From: Candidatus Heimdallarchaeota archaeon
Lineage (GTDB): Archaea > Asgardarchaeota > Heimdallarchaeia > Heimdallarchaeales > Heimdallarchaeaceae
Length of the DNA: 41,221 nucleotides
Direction of reading: 5' to 3'
NCBI GenBank assembly: GCA_030668875.1
Contig: DAOVER010000026.1
Span: forward strand, 1-41,221
The translations under genes were made by a program, and so were the position numbers. Of this stretch, positions 9,001-21,300 are shown one piece after another. Below the pieces are notes generated by a model that did no database searches, was not told the origin of the DNA, and saw nothing but the letters and a program-made list of their open reading frames with translations. Position 1 is the stretch's first letter. Each line of letters begins with the position of its first letter.

Positions 9001-9170
9001 TCTATCATGAAGTAAGAGAAACCTTCTTAGATCTAATTGATAGTGCTGATGCTTTGAGAACATTGGGTGCTTTTGGTTCAATGTTTATAGTTGCTGCCGG
9101 TTTTGTTGTTGCATCTGTTGTGCTTAATATCATGAAGAAGAAGCACGATATTTCACTAATAAAAGAATAG
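6096..9170 (+). CDS. Large LVIVD-repeat cell-surface protein, C-terminally anchored
   Basis: A 1,024-residue exported protein. Residues about 6-30 form a signal peptide or signal anchor. A large N-terminal region without a recognised domain follows. About residues 395-735 contain several units of the LVIVD type (for example 'FAYVIEGGTDIKIVNMTDP' and 'FIYAVEGEAGLEILNATDP'). These are beta-propeller-like blades found in bacterial and archaeal surface proteins. A further unknown extracellular region follows, then a single transmembrane helix (about 990-1012, 'FGSMFIVAAGFVVASVVLNI') and a short basic tail. The outside part has many NxS/NxT sites, which fits a glycosylated envelope protein. A role in adhesion or as a surface receptor is inferred. 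The gene is monocistronic, with a T-rich terminator directly after it. Confidence 0.8.
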   Translation: MKGKFRTIIGALILTITVSSSVSMGVLLPLHSSNLITQIYVDMNSNACLTDSDFLPNDGVGNFSEWMYTGLETNDSNFVDQAIFEFFNVTDREGYLDYNTPISYFFVQGELAFDIIINKTVLEYNVEDDYVVYAYRKQFLFNEEDSTLTGDETVLNFNYLWPYYIEYFGNGTEYGFQSFIASRLLQEELLGFNASLGYTFNELAYAVMNRTYAEEEGILNLGVYLPHNWLSVRPAFPDLNLDSATSYKILYDATYNGHDYSFLTGEAGSAKYFLDLVRGLEFEGQYDLIVDVEQLLADIYGIDTPQEQEYAKSFAAYMNYLLGKPSLDWLYENKISYACERTAMEWVLGIEDPLMGGKRFPLVYNQTLSSSSIDWDLDMYYAEQLGTNDVADVGKIIAIANIPGYYYAQSMELFVEDNFAYVIEGGTDIKIVNMTDPLFKAIGQFGDFIIDDVEPNPTYDPIGVDGYISNLVAVDSFIYAVEGEAGLEILNATDPSAIYELQQWTNFGNADMRDIDHAVFGTSVPYDALIIANGQYGLTFARLQTDDKIVSTTIVNFAGLNGDATSVDEYNDYAFVGLGTDGIDVVSIDGLDGSMALEHHYDSTDFATFNNILDVKAENGFLYVLDEVEGLLIFDIEFDGALTEQGQFAFGPTETPYIDVHIEGTNAYLTQGDYGLVVVDISNKLSPSETARFDGAEHKGIAYGVYVDGNDVYLSDYSQGLVHLNYVSNTFSIVNKDQLHTFVEAWQSENNIQLNNWVLSDPEFKANETYDSFGLYTFVERGYRQQWTEYFLRPYIFSSLTDTALFVDKTVLVYTAQAQIPYLQNDENSLYWMHAANFINESFQHAGRWSLLHGEEFLATDFAITHSFPGSLRDEFHMQFMLVEPITGSIIERKDRVQYNTEAVDYKETYDLLNKTTFGYEWEVLTVSIYNNLPVDHIYKTWHVTYPALPGDMATLFWHEDIYKATNNFYHEVRETFLDLIDSADALRTLGAFGSMFIVAAGFVVASVVLNIMKKKHDISLIKE

Positions 9171-9178
9171 ACCTCTCA

Positions 9179-9198
9179 TTCTTTTTCTCCTTTTTTTC
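9179..9198 (+). terminator. T-rich terminator after the LVIVD gene
   Basis: Two pyrimidine tracts ('ctttttctcc' then 'tttttttcct') follow the stop codon by about 10 bases. This is the usual form of an archaeal intrinsic terminator. Confidence 0.6.
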
Positions 9199-9309
9199 CT
9201 ACTTAAACTTTTAAATAATTAATGTCTAATCATTTTTGCCGGTAAAATTTAACTTTAAATAGTTATAACAGTAATATGATTTATACTTGTGAGAACAGTC
9301 TCAATATTA

Positions 9310-9349
9310 TTATATGTTAATAAGACATATGACAAGAAGACTAAGAGGT
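9310..9349 (+). promoter_or_regulatory. Promoter and ribosome binding site of the topoisomerase VI operon
   Basis: A TATA-like 'ttatatgt' at 9310-9317 predicts a transcription start near 9339. GAGGT at 9345-9349 is a good Shine-Dalgarno element 7 bases before the TTG at 9357. It supports that unusual start over the in-frame ATG at 9384. A short inverted repeat TGAGA-ACAG-TCTCA (9290-9303) lies directly upstream of the TATA box. Confidence 0.5.
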
Positions 9350-9356
9350 AAACACA

Positions 9357-12300
9357 TTGTCTGATGATAAAAGAGCAAAGAAAATGTCAGCAGCTGCATT
9401 CTTTAATGATAATAAAGCAATAGCTGGCTTTGGAAATTCAATGCGGGCAGTATTTACGAGTATCAGAGAACTTGTAGAAAATGGTTTGGATGCTGCAGAA
9501 ATCAGGGGAGTCAACCCTGTTATTTCAATTTATTTACGCAAACTTTCTAGTAGAGAAATTAATGATTTGCTAGATGTAACCCAATATAAAAAGTTGGAAA
9601 AACATCTTGATTTTCTGCAATTAACCTGTAGAGATAATGGGGTTGGAGTTCCAAGCAATCAAATAGCGGATTTGTTTGGACGAGTATTAACAGGAACTAA
9701 ATATGGTGTAATTCAGACTCGTGGTCGATTTGGCCTCGGAGCAAAAATGTGTTTACTTCACTCTATGTCTTCAGTTGATTTACCAGCACGTATCAAGAGT
9801 CGTTACTTCATGGATGATATGACTCATGAACTTCATCTAATGATAGATCTTGAAAGAAATCAACCTATCGTCATGGAACAAAGAGAATATTTATCTGGAG
9901 ACCCAAATGCGTTAGAAGAACCAGGTGTTGAGATTAGCATAACCTTTACTGGCGCTTGGAGATTAGCAAAGAATAGTGTTAAGGAGTACTTCAGACAATT
10001 AGCCATTATTACTCCTTATGCAAGTTTTGACATAAAAGTTCCTGGAGATAAGGAAGGAGAATTTGAGGAATTACATTATGTGAATGTAGTAGATGATATG
10101 CCTCCTCCCCCCCAGCATATTAAAATTCATCCTTGGGGATGTGATATCACTCAATTCAAAGCAGAATTGTCTTCCACTAAAACTAAAAAAATGAAGGCAT
10201 TTCTTGCTGAACATTTTATGGGAGTAACGAATGAAATTGCTGAAGATTTCTTCCAGTTACTAGAAATAGACCCAAACAAATCACCTTCGAATATAACTTC
10301 GAAGGAAATACGAAGAATAGTACATGAAGGTTTTATTAAAGCTTATCAAGAAGCTAAGGATGTTAAGAGGAAACGAGACAGAATATTCCAATTTGATCCA
10401 CCACGAGGAGATGCCCTTTCTCCATTAGGTGCAGGGAGACTAAGGAAAGGTCTAGAGAAAGAATTGCAACCAAAATTTGTTGAAGCTGTTACAAGACCTC
10501 CTAAAGCTTACTCTGGTCATCCTTTTGCAATTGAAGCAACTATGGGTTATGGTGGGAGTGTAAATGAAGCTGCTCAAGCTAAAGGAGCTACCGTTAATGA
10601 TAATAAGATAATTTACAGGTATGCTAACAGAATACCACTGATTTTTGGAGCAGGAAATGATGTAATTACTCAAGTTGTTTCCTCTATCCGATGGAACGAC
10701 TATGGTCTAACTAGACAGTCTGATCCTCTTGCAATTGCAGTTTCATTAGTTAGTACAAAAATACCTTTCCCTGAAACAAGTAAAGAGTATATTTCTAATG
10801 TTCCTGAAATTGAAGAAGAAATAAGATTAGCTCTGATGCAACTAGGAAGGAGACTCAAAACCTTTTTGAGCAGAGCAAAACGAAGAAAAAGAGAACATGC
10901 AAGGTTATCCAGATTTGTTAAATCAGCACCAGTTATAATTGAAAACCTTACCCAAATTCTTGAAGATGAGAACCTTAAATTCACCGATTTCCGACTAGAA
11001 ACAGATCGAATTTCTGCATCTCTAGCTCATGGTTCTCCAAAGAAAGTTCGCTTGTATATGCCAATTGGAACGCGATTATTCGGAGCAAATGTTTGGTGTC
11101 CAAATAATATTCAAACAGCATTAAAAAATAATAATATTGAGTCAGTTTCAGAATTTCTACTTAAAGATTCAAAAGAATTAGCTGCGTTCCTTCAAATGAC
11201 AAAAGCTCAGATTTACGATATAAAGTTAAGAACTATCTCTGAATTAGACAGAGACAACTTGAGTCCAAGTTTTGATACAAAGACCTTAGTGTCTCGTCTT
11301 GTTGAACGAAGGTTCTCCTCTGAAGGTGAAAGACGGTACATTTCCTTGAAAGATGCATTATACAGACGATGGATACAAAATGTTTACCACTATTTAGCAA
11401 CAGATTTTGATAAACTTCGTGCTGTTTCAGGAATGCTAGAGAAGTTCTTCGAAACTAAGAAAGATGAATTACTTAATGATTACTTAGCTAAAGGAGCTAA
11501 GACAGGTAAAAACACTATATCAACTATAGACAAAGCTATTGCTACTTTCAATACTGTATCAGACTTAAAGAAAGAACAACTCTATCCTCCCTTTAAGTAT
11601 TTAAAATCTGAGACTGACAATGTTCTTGGAGAAGATTTGTCAATAGAAGAATTTCTTTACCAGACTGTACAACCCACATCTATTAACTATCATCCAGAAA
11701 TAACTCGAACGCTTATTGAGTATTTGAAAATTGTATTTACACAAATCACTAATAAATTCCCTGCATTTGCTGCAAGCAATATAACAAGAATGAAACCTGA
11801 TTGGACAGATGGTTATACAAAAAATGCCTTCCATAGAAGAAAGATAAAAACAGTTAATGATTTTCTGAACCACTCTACAGATGATCTTATTGATATAAAA
11901 GAACTGGAAAGAATATTGTATGAACAATACATAGAACTAATTGCTTCAAATTCAAAATCTGTTCCTTTGAAAGATTTCTCTTTTGTTGAAATTCAACAGT
12001 TAAAAGAGGATGAAACTCTTGTTATGAAAGATTTAGCTAAACACGGAATAAAGACTCTTGCTCAGTTCTTAAGCTGTACCTCTGAAAAAATATTACTAAA
12101 GAAGTTTAATACTTTAGGTACTCTTTTACTGAAGGAATCAAAGTTCAAATTATCTGCAAATTTACATGATACTAACAGGATTGTTGATCAATCTCACATC
12201 AAAATTATTCCTGAAAATGTTGAAACAGAATTTGTAAGAAATCAAATATTTACAACTTCTTCTTTTTTGGCGAAATCTTCTGTAATATTAAAGAAAATGG

Positions 12301-15300
12301 GAATGAAGAAGAAAGATATTGAGAGAGCAAAGAAGGAACTTGGTACTCCTTTACAGAATTGGGTCGATCATGATGAAATTCTCAAGAAATGTGGTATAGT
12401 AATCTTAGAAGAATTATTCTTTAATGATTCATCCGAATATAATCTTACACCTGAAGAAAAGAAAAAGTATGATGAAAACATCATTTTCCTCCGTTCTCCA
12501 CTGATTTTTGCTCTACCCGAATTAAGAAGTTCCTCCCATCTTCTTACTGAAATTGGTATTAACAATATTGGACGTTTCCTAATATGGTCTAATTCTGAAC
12601 TCTCAGATATCCTTTATCTATCTGTCAATGAGATAAAAGCTCTGAAGAAGAAAATTGTTTATCAAAAACAAATTCAATCTAGGGATGAACTAGGGAAAGG
12701 CTTAACACTTCTTTCAAGGCACTATCCTAATTTGGTGAAATATTTTGATAAAGAAGCACCATCGATTCAGGATTTATATTATGCTTATCAGTCAGAAAAT
12801 TTCTCGTTTAATACAGGTTTTTGGAAAAAACTATACAAACTGAGTGAACTATCTCAACAAGAAGCTATTGATTTAGTTCATCTTTATCCTAAGAACTTCA
12901 AAGATATTGATACATTAAAAGAAGCACTCCTACGTTTGAAATCAAGGAATGTTGAAACTATACGTCAATTCATGGAATTGCAACCAGAGATAATTGAATC
13001 AAAATTGAGTGTCTCAAAGGAAAGGAAAGTTGCTAGAGCTCTCTATGATACGATCCGATCAAGAAGATTTGAAGGAGAACAAGAATTACACAAACAAATA
13101 CTTCTTCTTAGTGAGTATGATGAATTTCAAAGAAATTTTGGTTCTCCTATTTCTAGGATTCCTGAACTTGCTCTGGAAGAATTAGAGAAATTTCGAAGTC
13201 ACGATATATTAGCTGTTCATCAGATATTCGATCATACAGTAGACGAAATAGCTACTGTGCTTGGTCGTGAAAAAGGATCAGTACAACAATTCATGAGCAG
13301 TTTTACCCTCTTACAGAAAGGAACACCATTCTTTGAAAAAGTAGATAGAAACAAATACAAATCACTAGTTTCATTTGAATTTGAGGATCTTGAACGTTTC
13401 TCTTCAATCGAGATTCAATCCCTTATTCAAGCTGGTTACGCTTCAGTTGACCAGATTTTTTATCTAACCCATCCACTTACTTTTTCCTCTTCCATTCTGA
13501 ACTGGAATGTTGTAGACAAATTTAGAAAATTATTACGATCACCTCTTACATTGGTTACATGGGAGAAAACAGTTAAGACAAAAACTTTTGATGAGACTGA
13601 GAATAAAGAAGTTGAAGTTGAGGACGTTCAAATTTCTACATTAACTACTTTACAATTAAATATTTTACAGAATCAAGGTATTTCAAGAATCATCGACCTT
13701 CTTGTAAGCAAACCAGAAACACTTGCAGAAGCTCTTAGCATCAGTATGGAAGAAGCCAAGATACTCCAGAAAGATATCAGAATTAGTGACACTGGAACTG
13801 ATTTAGCAGAATTGGACATCTTCAAATCAGAAATTGTTGATAAATTAGAGGAAAACAATGTTCTTACTCTTGAGGATTTATACTTCTCAACTTCGAAGAG
13901 CAAATGGAGAGTTAAAGAAGTTCCATGGGATATCATAGAATCATTCAAAAGTATTCTCAACCTTCCTCTTGCACATCTGTCAGATATGTTGGATGAAGAT
14001 ATTCTAACTGCTTTAGAGGATGCTAATGTTAAAACTCTGTTAGGATTTATGCTTACAACTCCTGAAAGTTTAATGAATAAAACAGGTATACCTGATGAAA
14101 GATTTGAAACAATAAAACGCGGTATGGATATTTCTGACATATTCAGTTACTTCTCACTTCCAAGTTATTTCCTCCCAGGTTTAACCTTCCAGCAAACCGA
14201 GATTCTAAAAGAAAATGGTCTTAAATCAGTCGCAGAATTTATAATCAGCTCTCCACAGAAAATTAACAAATTAATCAAAGTGCCTGCTAAGCAATTCCGA
14301 GAAATCACTGCAGATTTAACCACTCAAAGCCTACAAGCTCTGTATGATGAGAAAGGAATCTTTGCTTTTGAGACAAAGCTCTTCGATAAAATGGAACAAC
14401 GACTATTGGGAAGGGATTCAATATTTGAATTTGATAGGTTTCAAACCATCCAAGAAATGTATTATACACTGAATAGAGATTTCTATCAAAATAATCAAGA
14501 CCTATGGGAAAAGGTCTCTGCAATCCAAAAAGTATTATCACTTCCTCTGCACATATTCACCGAAATCTCTGAATATGCTCTTGAAATTATGAGCCAAAAT
14601 GGTATTAATTATGTTTATCAGCTACTCTTTATTCATGATTCAGATATAACTGATCCATTACTATTCAGAACTGTATCAACTTATTCTTCCAAAATAATCG
14701 AAATGAGAGCTTTTCATTACTTTTCCAAGCTTCCTGCTTTTGTTTATAATTCAAACTATTTCAAGAGAATATTGAAGGATACTGTTAACAAATCTCTCTC
14801 AGACGTTATTACTGATGAAAAGGTAATCAAAGATTTAGCTGCAAAAGATAAACAATATTTATACGAAAACTATAACTTAACTATCATTCGTTCAATTCTA
14901 GAACTACCACTTAGAATTACTCCTTACTTTACAAGAATAAAGAAAGTTAGAAGGGATGAATATAAAAATACGAAAATTGGTGATGTTTTCGATATTGATT
15001 TAGAAGAACATTCTGCTCTCTCCTCCTTTTACTCTAGATTATATGAAGAAAACTCTTTCAATAAATTAATCTCGCAATTAACTATCCCAATATCTTCAAT
15101 GGGATTACCCCGTGAACTTGCCTTAAAACTAAGCAAATCATCCATAGGTACATTAATAGATTTTTATTCCACTCCTGAGAAACAAGTTTCTGAAATCACT
15201 GGTTTTTCACAGAAGAACATTCGAGAAATAAAAGATGGATTAACATATTCAAACATTGTTTCTTTCCGAGTATCACAAGCTCATAAAATAAAACCTTCTT

Positions 15301-18300
15301 CCTTTGTATCAGAAAAGCAGATTTTCGACCTTATGGGGAAATCGATATCGGATATAGAATCTCTCTTTTACTCCGCAGAACATTTAGGAATCTCAAAATT
15401 ACTCCCTCTTGAAAATTATAAGAAAATCAAGGAAATTCTATCTGGGTCTATAAGATTTGTAGGATTTCTCTCATTTGATGAAATAAGAAGGTTAGAGTAT
15501 CATAATATTAATTCGATAATTGATTTTGCTCTACTCTCTAAAAAAGATCTCTTTACCATTACACAAAACCCCATTTACAAGGAGTTTCATGTTCTAGATT
15601 TGATTTCCTTTGATGAGTTATCAGAGAAAAGGATTCAAGCTGCTATACCTCTCTCATTGTGCCCCTCGATAGAAGAAGATTACTTAGAGAAAATAAAAGA
15701 AATTGGAATAAACTCCATTCAAGATTTTATCTCAAGAATGACAGAAATTAGAGAATCTCATCCTCATCTAGTAAAATTAGATATCTTCCGAGAAGTACAA
15801 ATGTATCTCTCTTCTGTAGCTTATATTGGACTTAATAATGAAAGTGTCCAGAAACTCATTTACTCAGGTGTTGGCGATATCTTATCTTTCATAACTGAAG
15901 ACCCTTCAACTATATCTCTGATTCTTGGAATAAGTGAAAAACAAGTTGATAAATATGTCAAACTTGCAGTTCCAAGTAATTTGGTTGAGAAAGTAGACAA
16001 CAAAGGTGTTCTTCTTACAGAATTTTCTGGATTATCTAGAGGAAGGAGAAATTCCTTACTAAAATCTGGAAAAGAAACAGTTCAAGATCTATTTAGTTCT
16101 CGTTATCAAGCTTATTCTCAATCTAACATCTCTGATGCGTTGATGAGCGAATTTATTGAAAGCTGTAATATGTCGTTATACAGAATTGAAGAAATTGAAC
16201 CAGGAATTAAGGCTAAGCTTTCAAAGAGTGGAATAACAAGAATTATTGATTTATTCTGCAGTACTGATGCAGGACTAAAGAAAGCTCTTGATGGTAAACT
16301 CCCCAAAGAGTTTAAGCAAATTAGAAAAGGTCATTTCACCTTAACAAAAGGAATTCCGCTAAGTTTGAATGAACCCCTGCAAGATATTATTAGAGAACTT
16401 AATATCGAACCTTCCAACAAAAAGATTGAGGACATGTTTGGTTTTGTACCTGAATTTTTGCTTCAATTTACAGAATCTGAAAGAATTGAGAAGGATAAGA
16501 ATTTAGCATTCCTAGAACAGATAGTAAGTTTCTTGAGTCTTAATATTCTATCATTACCGTCATTTGATACCACCACTAAACTGATTCTTTGGAATCGTGG
16601 TATCCGCCATATAATAGAACTATTATCCACGAATATGAACAAAATTGATGGTATCCCATATCAAGTAATCTCAGAGGTTCGATCTTACCAGAAAAATTTT
16701 AGTTTAAGTAGAAGCATGTCAGAGACATTTTCTCCATATATTGATGATGTACTCAATTTACCTGTTAAAAAGCAAATTAGATTCCAGAATTATGGTCTCA
16801 CTAGTGCTTTATTACTAGTTGATTTCATACCTCATCCCATATTCAGTTTCACTGCAAATGAGCAATCTATTCTCCGGATTATTTCAAATAACATGTTCAA
16901 ACCAATAACCTGGTTATCTTCAGATGTATCATTTAAGATTGAAGACATAAACTTACTAATTCAAAATAGAGCTATAAACATCCTTTCAGCTCTGCTTCTA
17001 TTATCTGATCAAGATGATACTAAAGCACTAGATACTTTATCTAATAAATACTATAAACCGATTTCTGCTTACCTCAATTCATCTGTCTTACAACTTAGTG
17101 CCCCTGAATGGGCTCTACAATTATCTAATACAAAGATAATAACAGATGCTAATAGCCTAAAATTACTAAAGAAAGAGAACATTTCTTATCTTGATGAATT
17201 CCTGACATTAGAAAGCAAGTTTTTGAATAACCCTAATCTTATAACCGATGTTTTACCAAAACTACTTTCACTAAAAAGCCTCCCCATATCCTCCATCAGT
17301 GACCTATCACCCAGTAATATTCAAAAATTAAAACGTTCAAGAATAAACAATGTTTATGAGTTTCTTGTAGTTCCTGCTCCATTGCTTTCAAATCTTCTAT
17401 CAATTTCTGTTGAGAATGTTAACGCAACTAAATCTTCAATTGATCTTTCTTCATTAGAAAAAACAGCAAAACTTACTGGTTTGGACCTAGAACTCTTCCC
17501 AGAACTTTCCCAAGATTCTAGAATAATTCTTCAAAGAAGAGGTTGTGTGTCTCTGAATCAAGCATCGAAGATGGATCTAGATCTCATTCCACTTCTTTCA
17601 GAAGATAAGTTACTTTTACAAAACCTTATCGCTATGTTATTTACTCCCACCACATTAATTGGAAAAATACTTAAATTAACAAAGAATGAAATTGATGAAT
17701 TACTAATTCGTGATGTATGTACATATGTAGACCTCTTAGAGCTTCCTCAAAAAACTTGGCCTGCAAAAATAAGGAAAAGTTTGTCAGATAAGGATTCTGA
17801 TCCAACATATCTAATTAAGAACTTACAAAACCTTGAGAAATTCGGAGTGCCTATAGAAAAGCTAGATTTAGCAAAAAGTGTTACTAAAGCGCTAGTAGAT
17901 GCAGGAATTGTAACAATTGATCATCTATACTATCTACCCATAACCTATGTAAGTGCAAGGAGTAAAGTTAAACAACCCATTCTTGAAGAAATTAAGAAGA
18001 AATTATCCTACAATATAAATTTCCTTCAAGATATCTCACATACAACTTTAGCTGGTTGTTATTCGAAAGATTCTTTTACGATAATTAGTTGCTTGATTTA
18101 CTGGAATAATTTATCTAAGGAAATAAGAACAGATTTGGAAGGTTCTCTAGACAGTATCAAACTAATTGAAGAAACAAGATTTATTGAACCACTGACTCCA
18201 ACGGAAACAAAGCTAGAATCTATTGGTATTCACTCGTTAAGATCATTCATTTTATCCCCACAGATTAAAAAAGAAACAGGTTTAGCAACCAAACTATTAC

Positions 18301-21300
18301 CATCTCTATTAGCTAATATTCGTTTCCTAAGTCTAGATCCAAAGCAGATTTCTCGCTTGAAGAAAACTGGTTTTGTTACAGTGGCAGATTTGCTTCTAAA
18401 TACTTCAAAAACAATATCTGTTAAATCCAAATTAGGTAAGAATGCAATTGATGAAATTCTCAATAACATAAAAATTGATAACTTAACCAGTTTGATTAAA
18501 TCGATGGAACAAGAGCATTTACATGATGCATTTTATCTGAGTACTAATGACAAAACATTCTTGAAATCAATAGGTGTTTATAGTTTAGCAGACTTAAACG
18601 AGTATACTGTTCTTGACTGGTTTGTTTCTAAACAAAAAATCCAAAAAATCAAAAAGAAAATTAACGCTTTGTTAGATACTAATATCCTTTACTATCCAGG
18701 AATTACATCTAAACAATATGCAGAAGTTGTTGAACAATACTTCATGAGGAATATATTTACGATCAAAGATCTAATGATATCAACAACAGTCGAGAAGACA
18801 AGTGATTTGATTGAATTTCTAACCATTTTCTCTACTAACAAACCTAAAATCCAATCCCAATATGTGACCTCTCTTTCATTCTTAAAAGGCATTGAAACCA
18901 AGGATTTGTTCGAGAAAAATGTTAAATTAGAAAAATCTGCAACAATTAATGATCTTATAGTAGCATTATACAGAAATTCTGAGGAATTGACCAAAAAGGG
19001 CGATGATATTATCAAACAGATTAACTACCCAATTTCTTTTTCATCAAAACTTAACCTCAATGAAGCAAATGATTTACGAAGCAAAAACATCCTTTCATAT
19101 GGAGATGTACTTACCAAACCAGTAGGTTATTGGGGGACTTTTGCTTCAGCGAAACTAAAGAAGAAGATTCTTGAAATTCTTAGTACAATTACATCACAAA
19201 ACATTGAAAATGAAGGTAAGAAGAGAGTTCAATTAAGTAGCATGAAAATATTCGATACAAACCTTAAGAAACAGCTTACATCAAATTATAAGACAATTGA
19301 TGAAGTTATTCATGCAATAAAAACAGAAGATACTAAAATCTTAAAACCATTGGAAAGGAAAATCACTAAAGTTTTGTCTACTCCTATCTCTCTTCTCAAA
19401 TTACCAAAAATCAAGATTAAATCATGGAAAAGACTTATATCGACTGTATCTACTTTAGAAGAATTCTACTTATTAACAGATCAAGAATTAGTCAAAATTC
19501 TATCCTCAAGCAAGGAAGAAATTGTTAAATTAAAGATCAATCTCGGGTCTGAAAATATCATCTTACCTCCAAGAATAAAGGAAAATAAGATCTTTACTAG
19601 TTCAGATGTTACAGAACTAAGTGCTAATGGGATTTCAAATTATGTACAGCTTTTTGAAGTGACAATAGAAATTTCTAAACTCAGCACTTCGTTAAAGGAT
19701 AAAATTGCCTTCTACAAGGAGTTTGATGTTAAGCAATTGGACGAGAACATAGAAGAAACCATACTCCTGAAAGATTTTGTATTTCTTGACTTTTATGCAG
19801 ATTCTCTGGCTCTAAGTAGAATACAAAAGGAATCTGTAAAGAATCTTTCCTCCTTGCTCTTGTCTCGTGGAACTCATCTATCAAAGATATTTGATATAGA
19901 TCTATTTGATATAGATCCCAATAAAGACAAAAGTAATCTGCTCAATACAACTATAGAGTATTTCCTCTTGATCGAGAAATATCGACCTAAGGTTTACACA
20001 AAAATTGTTGAATCTTTACAAGAAAAATACTCTTCACAATTAAACACTTTGCTTTCTTATCTTAATAGGTCACCAATTCTCCTTTCAGGACCAAATCTGT
20101 CAAATATTAACAAAATAGTTAAACTTCCTTATGAAAATATAAAGGACTTGCTCTTACTATCCAAGGAGAAACTTATTCGAGAAATAAATGATGTTGCTGT
20201 TCAAAGAAATGTTAGAGGATTGACATTATCTGTTTTGAAAGATCTTGATTCCAAGCTGACTTATATTCCAAAAGAGTTTTTGACAGCTTACGAGATAAAC
20301 CAATTAAAGAAAGAGAATATTTATTCCTTTGAAGAAGCTTTGGTTTTCAATAGAAAGTCAACTAGTAGAAAATCTAAGCCTTGGTTACTATCTGAAAAAG
20401 TAAGAAAAATATCCACTATTAACACGCTCTCACTTTCTTCTTATCTCCCCTCATCTAAAATACAAGAAAGACTACTGAAACTTAAAATAACCAATGTGTA
20501 TGAACTGGTTTATTATTGCCAGAATACAGAAAAAGAAGAAGACTTGAGTCTTTGCCAATCTGTTATTCAATCTGTAAGTTCTATTAATATTGAGGAAATT
20601 GAAACAAAAGAGAGAAGTAGATTTACTAAATTCTTTAATGACCCCGATATTCTTTCTTATTTACGAAGTCAAGATATCAGAACTTTTGGACCTTTAGTAC
20701 ATTATTTAGAACAGTTAGAGGATGAAGCTTTTACCCCTGAAATTGAGAAAATCTTATCCGTTATGCGTTTTCCAGTTTCTGTATTGTCAGATAATAAGAA
20801 ACTTGTGCTAAAACTAGAAGGTGAAGGTTATAACCAAGTAGTTAATCTTCTTATTCCTGCAAAAATAATCAATAGTTTGAAAAGCAATATTACCGAGAAT
20901 CAGAAGAAAGTTCTCACCTCTCTGATTAACATGCTTACTTATCAAGAAATATGTCGAATAATCACAAAAGATCATTATCCGATATCAAAACTTAGTTTAA
21001 TCGATGATATTTTGTTAAAAGAGTTAGTAAAGGCTGGATATGCATCAGTAGCTCATCTCAAATCAGCTGAAACAATTATTGCTGATACTAGCAAACTAAA
21101 TCTACAACAAATTTCTCGTATTGTAAGACTCTTTGATTCGTCTATTTATTACATGTCTGAAATGCTTAAAGACTATCCACAAAGTGCTTTTACTTTGTAC
21201 AATAAAGGAGTTAACACACTATGGGATATTTTCCTAGTTGGAAGTAAGGAAATTTCCAAGATTACAGGTATTTCTGTTCGACAGATAACTTCCTATTTAT

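Noticed and set aside
13673..14140. 155-codon open frame antisense to the TopoVIB repeat region
   Set aside because: It is a shadow of the coding strand with no motif or promoter; several similar antisense frames occur in the same gene.
18692..19015. 107-codon minus-strand frame within the giant gene
   Set aside because: No protein-like pattern and entirely inside the TopoVIB extension.
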